From assembly GCA_913757435.1 (NCBI GenBank), contig CAJYDM010000008.1, forward strand, positions 16,746-80,745: a stretch of 64,000 bases of DNA. Reading direction: 5' to 3'. Origin of the DNA: Syntrophomonas sp. DTU019. Lineage in GTDB: Bacteria > Bacillota > Syntrophomonadia > Syntrophomonadales > Syntrophomonadaceae. How positions within the stretch are numbered: position 1 is the stretch's first letter; each line of letters opens with the position of its first letter. A program made the position numbers and the translations under genes. The notes under the pieces were generated by a model. It had not been told where the DNA came from. It did not search any database and saw only the letters and a list, made by a program, of their open reading frames with translations. Shown in pieces: positions 26,923 through 34,424 of this stretch.

Positions 26923-27858
26923 ATGGTTTACGAATTACAGGTAATCACCATGCGGACGCCAAACCGCCTGGGGGATTTGATCAATGAGCGGCTAGAGTGG
27001 ATAAAACAGCGGGGGTATGAAGTGGAGATCGTATCAGAACCCCTGGACGAGGAAATGGACAGTCTGCTTTTTAAACTGCACGTGACTGATCGGCCTGAGA
27101 GCGTATTCCAAAGTGATGATATTGTTTACATTTGCAGGCATCAACTGGCCGAGGCTATAGCCGAACATATAGTAAACGGCTGGGAATCTCGCCTGTTGTG
27201 GCGCGAGATCCAGCGTGTCTGCCGGTCCATGTCACCGCAGGATAAACAGCGATTGCTGGCCAAAGCAGAGGAATTTATCAAATGCTGCCATTCCAGTGAG
27301 AGCCTCAATATGCTTATGAATTTTGGCCGCAAGAGCCGCATCGCCAGCCGCGTCTTGGGCTACATTGAGGAAGCCCGGCAACTGGTGGTGGAAGGCTTTA
27401 TCACCTTCTGGATGCAGGATTACATGACTGAGATCAAGTTTGCTGTGGAGGTGGCCATAGAAGAACTGCGCAATGAAAAGGAATACAATGATTTCGTCAA
27501 TTTGTTGCGTTATTTCGTAGAGACCCAACCTGCCAAGGTTCAGGAGGTAAACCTGCTTATGAGCAGCAACGGGGTGTTCTATCTGTGGGACAGTGCCGGC
27601 ACCAAAATCGACGAAAGCTATATGGACTACTATCTGGATGATATGCTTATGGAAGAAATTGACTTGGATGATGTCCTGGTCAGTATACTGGTGACCATCG
27701 CCCCCAGGCGCATAATAATACATGAGAGTGATGGCCTTGTCCTCAAAGAATCGGTCACCATGATTCGCAATGTATTTCAGGAACGCATCGTGACCTGTCC
27801 TGGCTGTGAGCGCTGCAAACAACTGGCTGGCCACGAGGCCGGGCTGCGCCGTCCCTGA
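26923..27858 (+). CDS. ytxC: YtxC-like sporulation protein
   Basis: A 311-residue protein from ATG 26923 behind CAGGAGGCC. The C-terminal two thirds (IVNGWESRLLWREIQRVCRS, then YIEEARQLVVEGFITFWMQDY, and DLDDVLVSILVTIAPRRIII with CPGCERCK at the end) match the YtxC family. In Bacilli and Clostridia this gene sits just before thrS, as here. Its role in sporulation is poorly defined. It is soluble, with no signal peptide. Confidence 0.8.
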   Translation: MVYELQVITMRTPNRLGDLINERLEWIKQRGYEVEIVSEPLDEEMDSLLFKLHVTDRPESVFQSDDIVYICRHQLAEAIAEHIVNGWESRLLWREIQRVCRSMSPQDKQRLLAKAEEFIKCCHSSESLNMLMNFGRKSRIASRVLGYIEEARQLVVEGFITFWMQDYMTEIKFAVEVAIEELRNEKEYNDFVNLLRYFVETQPAKVQEVNLLMSSNGVFYLWDSAGTKIDESYMDYYLDDMLMEEIDLDDVLVSILVTIAPRRIIIHESDGLVLKESVTMIRNVFQERIVTCPGCERCKQLAGHEAGLRRP

Positions 27859-27962
27859 CTGTAACCCGCCTGTACTGTCTGCCTTTCCCCAAATCCCTCT
27901 TTATTGCGACTGCCTGTGAAATCTGCTATATTTGTTTAAAACAGTTAGGTGGCCTATGAGTC

Positions 27963-28556
27963 TTGCAGTTATTGATCATACCTTTGATTGGCGCCTTCAT
28001 CGGGTATATTACTAATGTTTTCGCCATCAGGATGCTTTTCTGGCCCAAGCAACCAGTCAAATTATTTTGCTTCGAACTGCAGGGCTTGCTCCCCAAGCGG
28101 CAACGAGAAATTGCCGAGAGTATCGGAACATTGATCGAAGCGCGCCTGTTGTCTGTAGATGAACTGTTTGACAGCGTCGACACCCCGGAACTACGTCACC
28201 GCATTTTGAATGAGGTGGTGCAGACTCTGAAGAAGAGGCTGCGTCAGACCATGCCGCGCGTGTTACCGGACAGGCTTTATCGCTTGATCGAGGAGAGTCT
28301 GGAAAAGATCGTGCGCCAGGAAGCGGACCACATTATCCATAAGGCTATCAAAAGCGGGCGGGAAACCGTCTCGGCAAAGATAAGCGTCAAACAACTGGTA
28401 GAGGACAAGATCAACGCCTTTGACCTGGACGAGCTGGAGATGTTGATCCGTGGGGTTGCTCATACCGAACTCAGGTTTATTGAGGTTTTAGGTGGTGTCC
28501 TGGGCTTCCTGATCGGGTTGATCCAGGCGGCCATTGTTTTATTTTTCCCAAGCTGA
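27963..28556 (+). CDS. DUF445 family membrane protein
   Basis: A 197-residue protein starting at TTG 27963, with AGGTGG ten bases upstream. The opening LIIPLIGAFIGYITNVFAIR followed by MLFWPKQPVKLF is the hallmark of DUF445 (YheB-like) proteins. It has an N-terminal membrane helix, a helical soluble region and a C-terminal helix (VLGGVLGFLIGLIQAAIVLF). The usual family length in Clostridia is similar. The function is not established. It is followed 25 bp later by thrS, likely in one transcript. Confidence 0.8.
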   Translation: MQLLIIPLIGAFIGYITNVFAIRMLFWPKQPVKLFCFELQGLLPKRQREIAESIGTLIEARLLSVDELFDSVDTPELRHRILNEVVQTLKKRLRQTMPRVLPDRLYRLIEESLEKIVRQEADHIIHKAIKSGRETVSAKISVKQLVEDKINAFDLDELEMLIRGVAHTELRFIEVLGGVLGFLIGLIQAAIVLFFPS

Positions 28557-28581
28557 CAGATTGCAGGCAGGAGGTATTTAA

Positions 28582-30492
28582 ATGGTATCAGTAAAATTAA
28601 AAGACGGCAGTGAGAGGCAGTTTCCCAAAGGCACCACCCTTTTGCAGGCAACTGAAGGAATCAGCAAGAAATTGGCCAAAGAAGCTCTGGTGGGCCGGTT
28701 TAATGGTGAATTGACCGATCTCAACCGACCCCTTGACGAAGACGGGGTATTGGAACTGATCGGTTTCGAAGATCCTTCCGGACAGGATGTGTACCGGCAC
28801 AGTTCTTCCCATGTCATGGCCCAGGCGGTCAAGAGGCTGTGGCCGGATACGCAACTGGCCATCGGGCCTGCCATCGACAAGGGCTTCTATTATGACTTTG
28901 AGAGTACCCATACCTTTACTCCCGAGGATTTCGCAGCTATCGAAGCGGAGATGAACAGTATCATAAAGGCCAACTATCCCATCATCCGCAAGGAAATGCC
29001 CCGTGATGAGGCGATTCGCTTTTTCAAGGAGCGGGGCGAGGAATACAAAGTCGAGCTGATCGAGGATTTGCCTGAGGATGCTCAGATCAGCCTGTATCAG
29101 CAGGGGGAGTTTGTGGACCTTTGCGCCGGTCCACACGTGCCTTCCACCGGGCGGATCAAAGCGGTCAAACTGATGAGCCTGGCTGGAGCCTACTGGCGCG
29201 GCAGTGAGGCCAACGCCATGCTGCAGCGCATCTACGCCACCTCGTTTCCCAAGAAGGCACAGTTGGATGACTACCTGTACAAGCTGGAAGAAGCTAAGAA
29301 ACGCGACCACCGCAAACTGGGCCGTGAACTGGGCCTATTCGTCATAGTTGATGAGGGCCCGGGCTTTCCGCTGTTTCTGCCCAAAGGCATGATAATTAGG
29401 AATGAACTGGAGAATTTCTGGCGTATTCAGCACGCCCTGGCCGGTTATCAGGAGATCCGCACCCCCATCATCCTCAATGAGGAGTTGTGGCACCGCTCCG
29501 GCCACTGGGACCATTATAAGGAGAACATGTACTTCACCAAAATAGATGAGGAAGACTATGCGGTCAAACCCATGAACTGTCCGGGCGGGCTATTAGCCTA
29601 TAAACAGAACCTGCACAGCTACAGGGAATTGCCTCTGCGCATGGGCGAGATGGGCCTGGTGCACCGCCATGAACTTTCCGGGGTGCTGCACGGCCTGATG
29701 AGGGTGCGAGCCTTTACTCAGGATGATGCCCATATCTTCATGCTGCCCGAGCAGATCATTGCAGAAATCAAAGGGGTCATCGATCTGATCGACCGTTTCT
29801 ACAGCTTGTTCGGCTTCCCTTACCATGTGGAACTGTCCACCCGGCCTGAAAAATCTATGGGTTCGGATGAGGATTGGGAAGTTGCCACCAACGCCCTGGA
29901 ACAGGCCTTGATAGAAAAGGGCATGAACTATAAGATAAACCCCGGCGATGGTGCTTTCTATGGCCCCAAGATCGATTTCCACCTCCGCGATTCGCTGGAC
30001 AGGACCTGGCAGTGCGGCACCATTCAGCTGGACTTCCAGATGCCGGAGCGTTTTGATATATCCTACATCGGCGAGGATGGCGAAAAACACCGCCCGGTGA
30101 TGATACACCGCGTCATTTATGGCAGCATCGAGCGTTTTATAGGCATCATCACCGAGCATTTTGCCGGGGCTTTTCCCGTCTGGTTAAGTCCGGTACAGGT
30201 CAGGGTCCTGCCTATCACCGACCGCCACCATGATTATGCCCAAGAGGTCTTAGCCCAACTCAAAGAAGCCGGCCTGAGGGCTGAAGCCGATCTACGCAGT
30301 GAGAAGACCGGCTACAAAATCCGCGAAGGCCAGTTGCAGAAAATCCCTTACCTTTTGGTGGTGGGGGACAAAGAGGTGGAAGCCGGAACTGTTTCGGTAA
30401 GGCATCGCAAAGAAGGCGACCTGGGCAGTCAGGGTTTATCCGAGTTTATCCAGACTATAAAACAGGAGATAGAGGAAAAACTTATCAGATAA
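28582..30492 (+). CDS. thrS: Threonine-tRNA ligase
   Basis: A full-length 636-residue ThrRS. The N-terminal TGS domain (1-62) is followed by the editing domain with HSSSHVMAQAVKRLWPD (HxxxH), and DLCAGPHVPSTG carries its distal Cys/His. Class II motifs are MNCPGG (zinc Cys), VHRHELSGVLHGLMRVRAFT (motif 2) and a C-terminal anticodon-binding domain (PVQVRVLPITDRH). GGAGG precedes the ATG. No T-box is present before it, unlike many Firmicute thrS genes, so it is probably co-transcribed with the DUF445 gene. Confidence 0.97.
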   Translation: MVSVKLKDGSERQFPKGTTLLQATEGISKKLAKEALVGRFNGELTDLNRPLDEDGVLELIGFEDPSGQDVYRHSSSHVMAQAVKRLWPDTQLAIGPAIDKGFYYDFESTHTFTPEDFAAIEAEMNSIIKANYPIIRKEMPRDEAIRFFKERGEEYKVELIEDLPEDAQISLYQQGEFVDLCAGPHVPSTGRIKAVKLMSLAGAYWRGSEANAMLQRIYATSFPKKAQLDDYLYKLEEAKKRDHRKLGRELGLFVIVDEGPGFPLFLPKGMIIRNELENFWRIQHALAGYQEIRTPIILNEELWHRSGHWDHYKENMYFTKIDEEDYAVKPMNCPGGLLAYKQNLHSYRELPLRMGEMGLVHRHELSGVLHGLMRVRAFTQDDAHIFMLPEQIIAEIKGVIDLIDRFYSLFGFPYHVELSTRPEKSMGSDEDWEVATNALEQALIEKGMNYKINPGDGAFYGPKIDFHLRDSLDRTWQCGTIQLDFQMPERFDISYIGEDGEKHRPVMIHRVIYGSIERFIGIITEHFAGAFPVWLSPVQVRVLPITDRHHDYAQEVLAQLKEAGLRAEADLRSEKTGYKIREGQLQKIPYLLVVGDKEVEAGTVSVRHRKEGDLGSQGLSEFIQTIKQEIEEKLIR

Positions 30493-30496
30493 GCCC

Positions 30497-30525
30497 TTGC
30501 AGGGCGAATCTGCTTATGTTATAAT
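30497..30525 (+). promoter_or_regulatory. Sigma-A promoter of the infC operon
   Basis: TTGCAG (30497-30502), 17 bp and TATAAT (30520-30525). Transcription would begin near 30532 and give a leader of about 155 nt. Confidence 0.75.
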
Positions 30526-30529
30526 TTTT

Positions 30530-30674
30530 GGCGTAATCAAGCAGGAGCTTAGCTTCTCACCTTACTACTGCGGTTCGTAAGGTATTATACCAGTCATTAC
30601 AGGCTCTGGAGTCGACCAGGCCTGTTAACCTGAAGTATAAGAAGCGAGCCTTGCTGCTCGCTTTTACATTTTTA
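30530..30674 (+). promoter_or_regulatory. infC-rpmI-rplT leader with attenuator (L20-leader-like)
   Basis: A 155-nt untranslated leader ends in a terminator-like hairpin, AAGCGAGC/GCTCGCTT (30642-30663) plus T-rich tail, placed before infC rather than after a gene. Upstream, CCTTAC...GTAAGG and CAGGCCTGT... segments can form alternative stems. This arrangement matches the L20-controlled attenuation leaders of Firmicute infC operons. The regulation is inferred from that family. Confidence 0.65.
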
Positions 30675-30687
30675 TGGAGGTGAATTC

Positions 30688-31224
30688 ATTATCAGTAAGG
30701 ATTGGAGAGTTAACGAAGAAATCCGGGCCAAAGAGGTTAGGCTTATCAGTGAAACTGGGGAGCAATTAGGGATCGTGCCCATACGCGAAGCTTTGGAGAT
30801 GTCGCTTGTTAGAAACCAGGATCTGGTTGAAGTAGCGCCTTCGGCCAAACCACCGGTATGCCGTTTCATGGACTACGGCAAATTCAAGTTCGAACAGAAC
30901 AAGCGCGATAAGGAAGCACGGAAAAAGCAGAAGATCATTTCTGTTAAGGAAGTCAAAATGAGGCCTAACATCGAGGACCATGATTTTCAGACCAAGGCCA
31001 AAAATGCCCGCAAATTTCTTTTAGGGGGCGACAAGGTCAAGCTGACCATCATGTTCAAGGGAAGACAGATCACCCACCCGGAGCTAGGCGAGCGACTCTG
31101 TATTAAACTTGCTGAACATTTAGCGGATATATCTACAGTAGAGAAGAGCCCCAAAGTAGAGGGGAGAAATATGACTAGCATATTTGTGCCCAAAGCTGAC
31201 ATCGAAAAAAAGGAGGATGCCTAA
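30688..31224 (+). CDS. infC: Translation initiation factor IF-3, ATT start
   Basis: 178 residues starting at the rare ATT codon 30688, seven bases after GGAGG (30676-30680). The translation then reads ISKDWRVNEEIRAKEVRLIS, matching the conserved IF-3 N-terminus; starting at the first ATG (30805 or later) would lose it. The N domain, linker and C domain (MFKGRQITHPELGERL) are complete. The ATT start is the known autoregulatory device by which IF-3 rejects its own start codon. The TAA is followed without a gap by rpmI. Confidence 0.95.
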   Translation: MISKDWRVNEEIRAKEVRLISETGEQLGIVPIREALEMSLVRNQDLVEVAPSAKPPVCRFMDYGKFKFEQNKRDKEARKKQKIISVKEVKMRPNIEDHDFQTKAKNARKFLLGGDKVKLTIMFKGRQITHPELGERLCIKLAEHLADISTVEKSPKVEGRNMTSIFVPKADIEKKEDA

Positions 31225-31419
31225 ATGCCGAAAATGAAGACCCACCGGGGAGCCGCTAAGCGATTCAAAATGACCGGTAGTGGTAAGATAAAGCGCTCCA
31301 AAGCCAATGCCAGCCACCTGCTGGGTGACAAGAGCCCCAAGAGAAAACGCGGCCTGCGCAAAGCCGGACTGGTCAGCAAAGCCGAGACCAGCCGCATTGC
31401 CAAGCTGATTCAGCAATAA
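31225..31419 (+). CDS. rpmI: 50S ribosomal protein L35
   Basis: A 64-residue very basic protein, [20 protein letters not shown], typical of bL35 in length and sequence. Its ATG abuts the infC stop codon, and AAAAAGGAGGATG at the end of infC serves as ribosome site. It is the middle gene of the operon. Confidence 0.97.
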   Translation: MPKMKTHRGAAKRFKMTGSGKIKRSKANASHLLGDKSPKRKRGLRKAGLVSKAETSRIAKLIQQ

Positions 31420-31436
31420 ACGGGAGGTAGTAAAAT

Positions 31437-31796
31437 ATGCCGAGAGTTAAACGTGGTGTTACATCACATCGCAGACATAAAAAGATTCTGAAGCTGGCCA
31501 AAGGATATCGCGGCAGCAAATCCAAGCTCTACCGGGTGGCCAATGAACAGGTAATGAAATCCGGCCAGTACGCGTACATCCATCGCCGCCTCAAAAAGAG
31601 GGATTTCCGCCGCTTGTGGATAGCCCGCATCAACGCTGCCGCCCGTAATAACGGTATGTCGTACAGCCGCCTGGTGCATGGCCTTAAAGTGGCTGGAGTG
31701 GATATCAACCGCAAGATTTTATCGGAGATGGCCATTAGCGACCCGCAGGGCTTCACCAGACTGACCGAAGTCGCCAAAGCCAGCGTAAGCAAATAA
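31437..31796 (+). CDS. rplT: 50S ribosomal protein L20
   Basis: The 119-residue bL20, with [20 protein letters not shown] at the N-terminus and the conserved [27 protein letters not shown] precedes the ATG. L20 binds 23S rRNA and, in relatives, the leader of this operon. A terminator follows at 31816. Confidence 0.97.
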   Translation: MPRVKRGVTSHRRHKKILKLAKGYRGSKSKLYRVANEQVMKSGQYAYIHRRLKKRDFRRLWIARINAAARNNGMSYSRLVHGLKVAGVDINRKILSEMAISDPQGFTRLTEVAKASVSK

Positions 31797-31815
31797 ATTA
31801 CTTAGAGAATCGAGG

Positions 31816-31857
31816 GGCTGTTCCATGGGTGAGACTAGGGAACAGCCTTAAGTTTTT
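31816..31857 (+). terminator. Terminator of the infC operon
   Basis: GGCTGTTCC (31816-31824) pairs with GGAACAGCC (31839-31847), then TTAAGTTTTTC. A second hairpin (31904-31932, GAAAATCC/GGATTTTC) has its T-run on the minus strand. The rest of 31858-32156 shows no gene. Confidence 0.75.
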
Positions 31858-32156
31858 CAGGGCCAACAAAACTAACATGAGCCTTCGGTTCACAAGCATG
31901 AATGAAAATCCTTTGGCTTTAAGGGGATTTTCGTAAAAAAAGAACGGCAGACTGTGTAAAAACTATTCTACGTTTTTTGGGCGCCCCACTTTTGGCTGTT
32001 TTGGGGCTGATATATGGGATGGGGGCTGGCATTTAGTTCGGAATGGCACGACTGTCCCCCACTTTGAGAGCACAGTTCATGAATTCGAGGACTTTTCGCA
32101 CGGTCTGACGTCCCTCTGTCCCCCTGTTGGCCTGTTGGTCGAAATAGGTGGTTTAC

Positions 32157-32954
32157 ATGAAAGAGTTGATTTCGAAAGATAACCCCATAGTCAAGGAGAT
32201 TGCCCGGTTAAAACAGAAAAAATACCGTGATCTGGCAGGGATGTATGTGCTGGAGGGACGGAACCTGGTAGAAGAGGTCCTGAAGAGCGGGCAGCATCCG
32301 GTTTATCTTGTGGCGGAGAGACAGCGTCTGGACCAGTACCAGGAAATAATCGCCGCACATCCCAACCTGCCCTGGCATGTGGCAGATGCACGCATCATGA
32401 GGCAGTTGAGCGATACAGAGAGCCCGCAGGGCATGCTGGCGGTAATGGCCAAACCCGTGTACAAGTTGGAACAAGTGGCCAGACCGGGGGGGTTGTTGGT
32501 AGTGTTGGATCAGCTCAGCGACCCCGGCAATGTCGGAACCATTATCCGCACCTGTTGGGCATTCGCAGTTGATGGGTTGTTGTTGACCAGAGGGAGTGTA
32601 GACCCATTCAATCCTAAAGTGGTGCGCAGCAGTATGGGAGGAATCCTCAAGGTGCCGGTGATTGAGGACGTCACTACCACACAACTGCAGCAATTGACAG
32701 GCCTGGGCTATCATCTCTTGGCAACAGCAAGCGCCCAGGCGATGCCGATCTATGCTGCCGATTTCAATGGTTCAGTGGCCGTAGTGATTGGCAGCGAAGC
32801 CAGGGGCTTGAGTCCTCAGGTGGCGGCCATATGCGACTCCACTGTAACCATCCCCTGCGCGTTAGGCGTGGATTCGCTAAACGCTGCTGTAGCATGTGGT
32901 ATTATCCTGGGCCATAGTTGGCGGTGTCGTTTTCATCGCGATTCTTTTGTCTAA
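32157..32954 (+). CDS. ysgA: TrmH/SpoU-family RNA methyltransferase (YsgA-like)
   Basis: A 265-residue SPOUT methylase. The N-terminal substrate domain (SKDNPIVKEIARLKQKKYRD, YVLEGRNLVEEVL) is followed by the knotted SAM domain: LDQLSDPGNVGTIIRT (motif 1), VVIGSEARGLSP (motif 2) and IPCALGVDSLNAAVACGIIL (motif 3). ATG 32157 follows AGGTGG. It would 2'-O-methylate rRNA or tRNA; the exact target is unknown. Its position before pheS is the same as ysgA in Bacillus. Confidence 0.88.
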   Translation: MKELISKDNPIVKEIARLKQKKYRDLAGMYVLEGRNLVEEVLKSGQHPVYLVAERQRLDQYQEIIAAHPNLPWHVADARIMRQLSDTESPQGMLAVMAKPVYKLEQVARPGGLLVVLDQLSDPGNVGTIIRTCWAFAVDGLLLTRGSVDPFNPKVVRSSMGGILKVPVIEDVTTTQLQQLTGLGYHLLATASAQAMPIYAADFNGSVAVVIGSEARGLSPQVAAICDSTVTIPCALGVDSLNAAVACGIILGHSWRCRFHRDSFV

Positions 32955-32975
32955 CCAAAATTGGTGTGATATAAT
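32947..32975 (+). promoter_or_regulatory. Sigma-A promoter before the YqzL-like/pheST region
   Basis: TTGTCT (32947-32952), 17 bp and TATAAT (32970-32975). It overlaps the last codons of the TrmH gene and would drive the YqzL-like ORF and possibly the pheST leader. Confidence 0.7.
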
Positions 32976-33023
32976 AGCTCTAGTTGGGCCCTAGCTTTAA
33001 CAAAGAGGGGTGAAGGGTTAGTG

Positions 33024-33113
33024 ATGACGCAAGCTGACGATTTGTGGCGCCTTTTCGAGGTGTCCGGCTGCATTGTATATTACCTCTTGTATAAGATGAT
33101 GGTTACCCAATAA
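33024..33113 (+). CDS. YqzL-like microprotein
   Basis: A 29-residue ORF with in-frame starts GTG 33021 and ATG 33024 and strong upstream purine sites (GAGGGGTGAAGGG). It reads MTQADDLWRLFEVSGCIVYY followed by LLYKMMVTQ. The W-x-LFE-x-(S/T)G-x-I-x-x-YLLYK pattern is that of YqzL proteins, usually about 45 residues, so this is a short version. Its function is unknown. It sits between a sigma-A promoter and the pheS T-box. Confidence 0.6.
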   Translation: MTQADDLWRLFEVSGCIVYYLLYKMMVTQ

Positions 33114-33124
33114 TACTGATATAA

Positions 33125-33375
33125 TAAACGAGGAACAGGACAAGTAGCCTGTGTTGTGATCCCGACAGGGAGGTGCGGTCAGCGATTGAGAGCCGGACTC
33201 GGGGTGGGTGCAGGCCAATTCACCTGGGAGTTGTGGGCTGAAATCTTGAGTAGGCTTTACCGGGGTGCCCCGTTAACGGCAAGGAGAGTGAGTCAGGTGC
33301 ATTACCTGGCTAATATGGGTGGTACCACGGAACATGGCTTTCGTCCCTCGGGGACGAGCTTTTTTATTTTCTGAA
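33125..33375 (+). promoter_or_regulatory. T-box riboswitch controlling pheST
   Basis: The leader carries the T-box core GGGTGGTACCACGG (33317-33331). It is followed by a terminator hairpin, CGTCCCTCGGGGACG plus TTTTTT (33343-33365). A stem I region with GGACAAGTAGCC... lies upstream, and UUC at 33219-33221 followed by A is a plausible Phe specifier. A TATAAT at 33120-33125 may be the -10. Uncharged tRNA-Phe would stabilise the antiterminator and switch on pheS-pheT. Confidence 0.88.
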
Positions 33376-33390
33376 GGAGGCGACGGCAAG

Positions 33391-34413
33391 ATGTTGGCAA
33401 GACTGGAACAGCTATCAAAGCAGGCTGAGGCAGCCCTGAGCGTAGCGGCGGATTTGGAGGCGGTAAACGACATCAAGGTCAAGATGCTGGGCCGCAAAGG
33501 GGACATAACCCTGTTGCTACGGGGCTTAAAAGATCTGGGGGCTGAAGAACGCGCTGCGGTCGGCAAACGGGGCAACGAAGTCAAAGCACGTTTGGAAGAG
33601 CTTATAAGCAATCGTACTGAAGAGCTGCAGCGCTCGCAGTTGGAAAAAAGGCTGCAGCAAGAGAGTATTGATGTGACTCTTCCCGGGGTACCCCTGCCGC
33701 GGGGAAGCAGGCACCCACTCACCCGCATCAATGAGGAAATCGTACGGATATTTACCGGCATGGGCTTTAGCGTCGCCGAAGGTCCGGAAATTGAACTGGA
33801 TTATTACAACTTCGAGGCCTTAAATGTCCCCAAAGACCATTCCGCCAGGGACATGCAGGATTCTTTCTATATAGATGAGGATGTATTGCTCAGAACACAT
33901 ACTTCGCCGGTGCAGGTACGCACCATGGAGAAGATGGCTCCACAGCTGCCGGTGAAAATAGTGGTACCGGGCAAGGTCTACCGCAAAGACGACGATGCCA
34001 CTCATTCACCCATGTTCCAGCAGGTGGAAGGTTTGTTGATCGATCGTCACATCACCTTTGCCGATCTTAAGGGTACTCTGATGCTGTTTGCCCAGGAGAT
34101 GTTCGGCTACAATGTGCGGGTGCGCTTTCGCCCCAGCTTCTTTCCTTTCACCGAACCGAGCGCGGAGATGGACATATCCTGCGTGATGTGCGGCGGCTCA
34201 GGCTGTCGGGTATGCTCCCACACCGGCTGGCTGGAGATATTAGGCTCAGGGATGGTGCACCCCAATGTACTTCGCTATGGAGGCTATGACCCCGATAAGG
34301 TCTCCGGCTTTGCATTCGGCATGGGGGTGGAACGCATCGCCATGCTGAAATACGGCATTAATGACCTGCGCTTATTCTTCGACAATGATTACAGATTTCT
34401 GCGTCAATTTTAG
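33391..34413 (+). CDS. pheS: Phenylalanine-tRNA ligase alpha subunit
   Basis: A 340-residue catalytic subunit from ATG 33391, behind GAAGGAGGCGAC; the frame from 33319 runs into the T-box terminator. A coiled-coil tRNA-binding N-terminus (1-90) is followed by the class II catalytic domain: [33 protein letters not shown] (motif 2) and [20 protein letters not shown] (motif 3). It also has [20 protein letters not shown]. Under T-box control with pheT 11 bp downstream. Confidence 0.97.
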   Translation: MLARLEQLSKQAEAALSVAADLEAVNDIKVKMLGRKGDITLLLRGLKDLGAEERAAVGKRGNEVKARLEELISNRTEELQRSQLEKRLQQESIDVTLPGVPLPRGSRHPLTRINEEIVRIFTGMGFSVAEGPEIELDYYNFEALNVPKDHSARDMQDSFYIDEDVLLRTHTSPVQVRTMEKMAPQLPVKIVVPGKVYRKDDDATHSPMFQQVEGLLIDRHITFADLKGTLMLFAQEMFGYNVRVRFRPSFFPFTEPSAEMDISCVMCGGSGCRVCSHTGWLEILGSGMVHPNVLRYGGYDPDKVSGFAFGMGVERIAMLKYGINDLRLFFDNDYRFLRQF

Positions 34414-34424
34414 GAGGTGACAGG

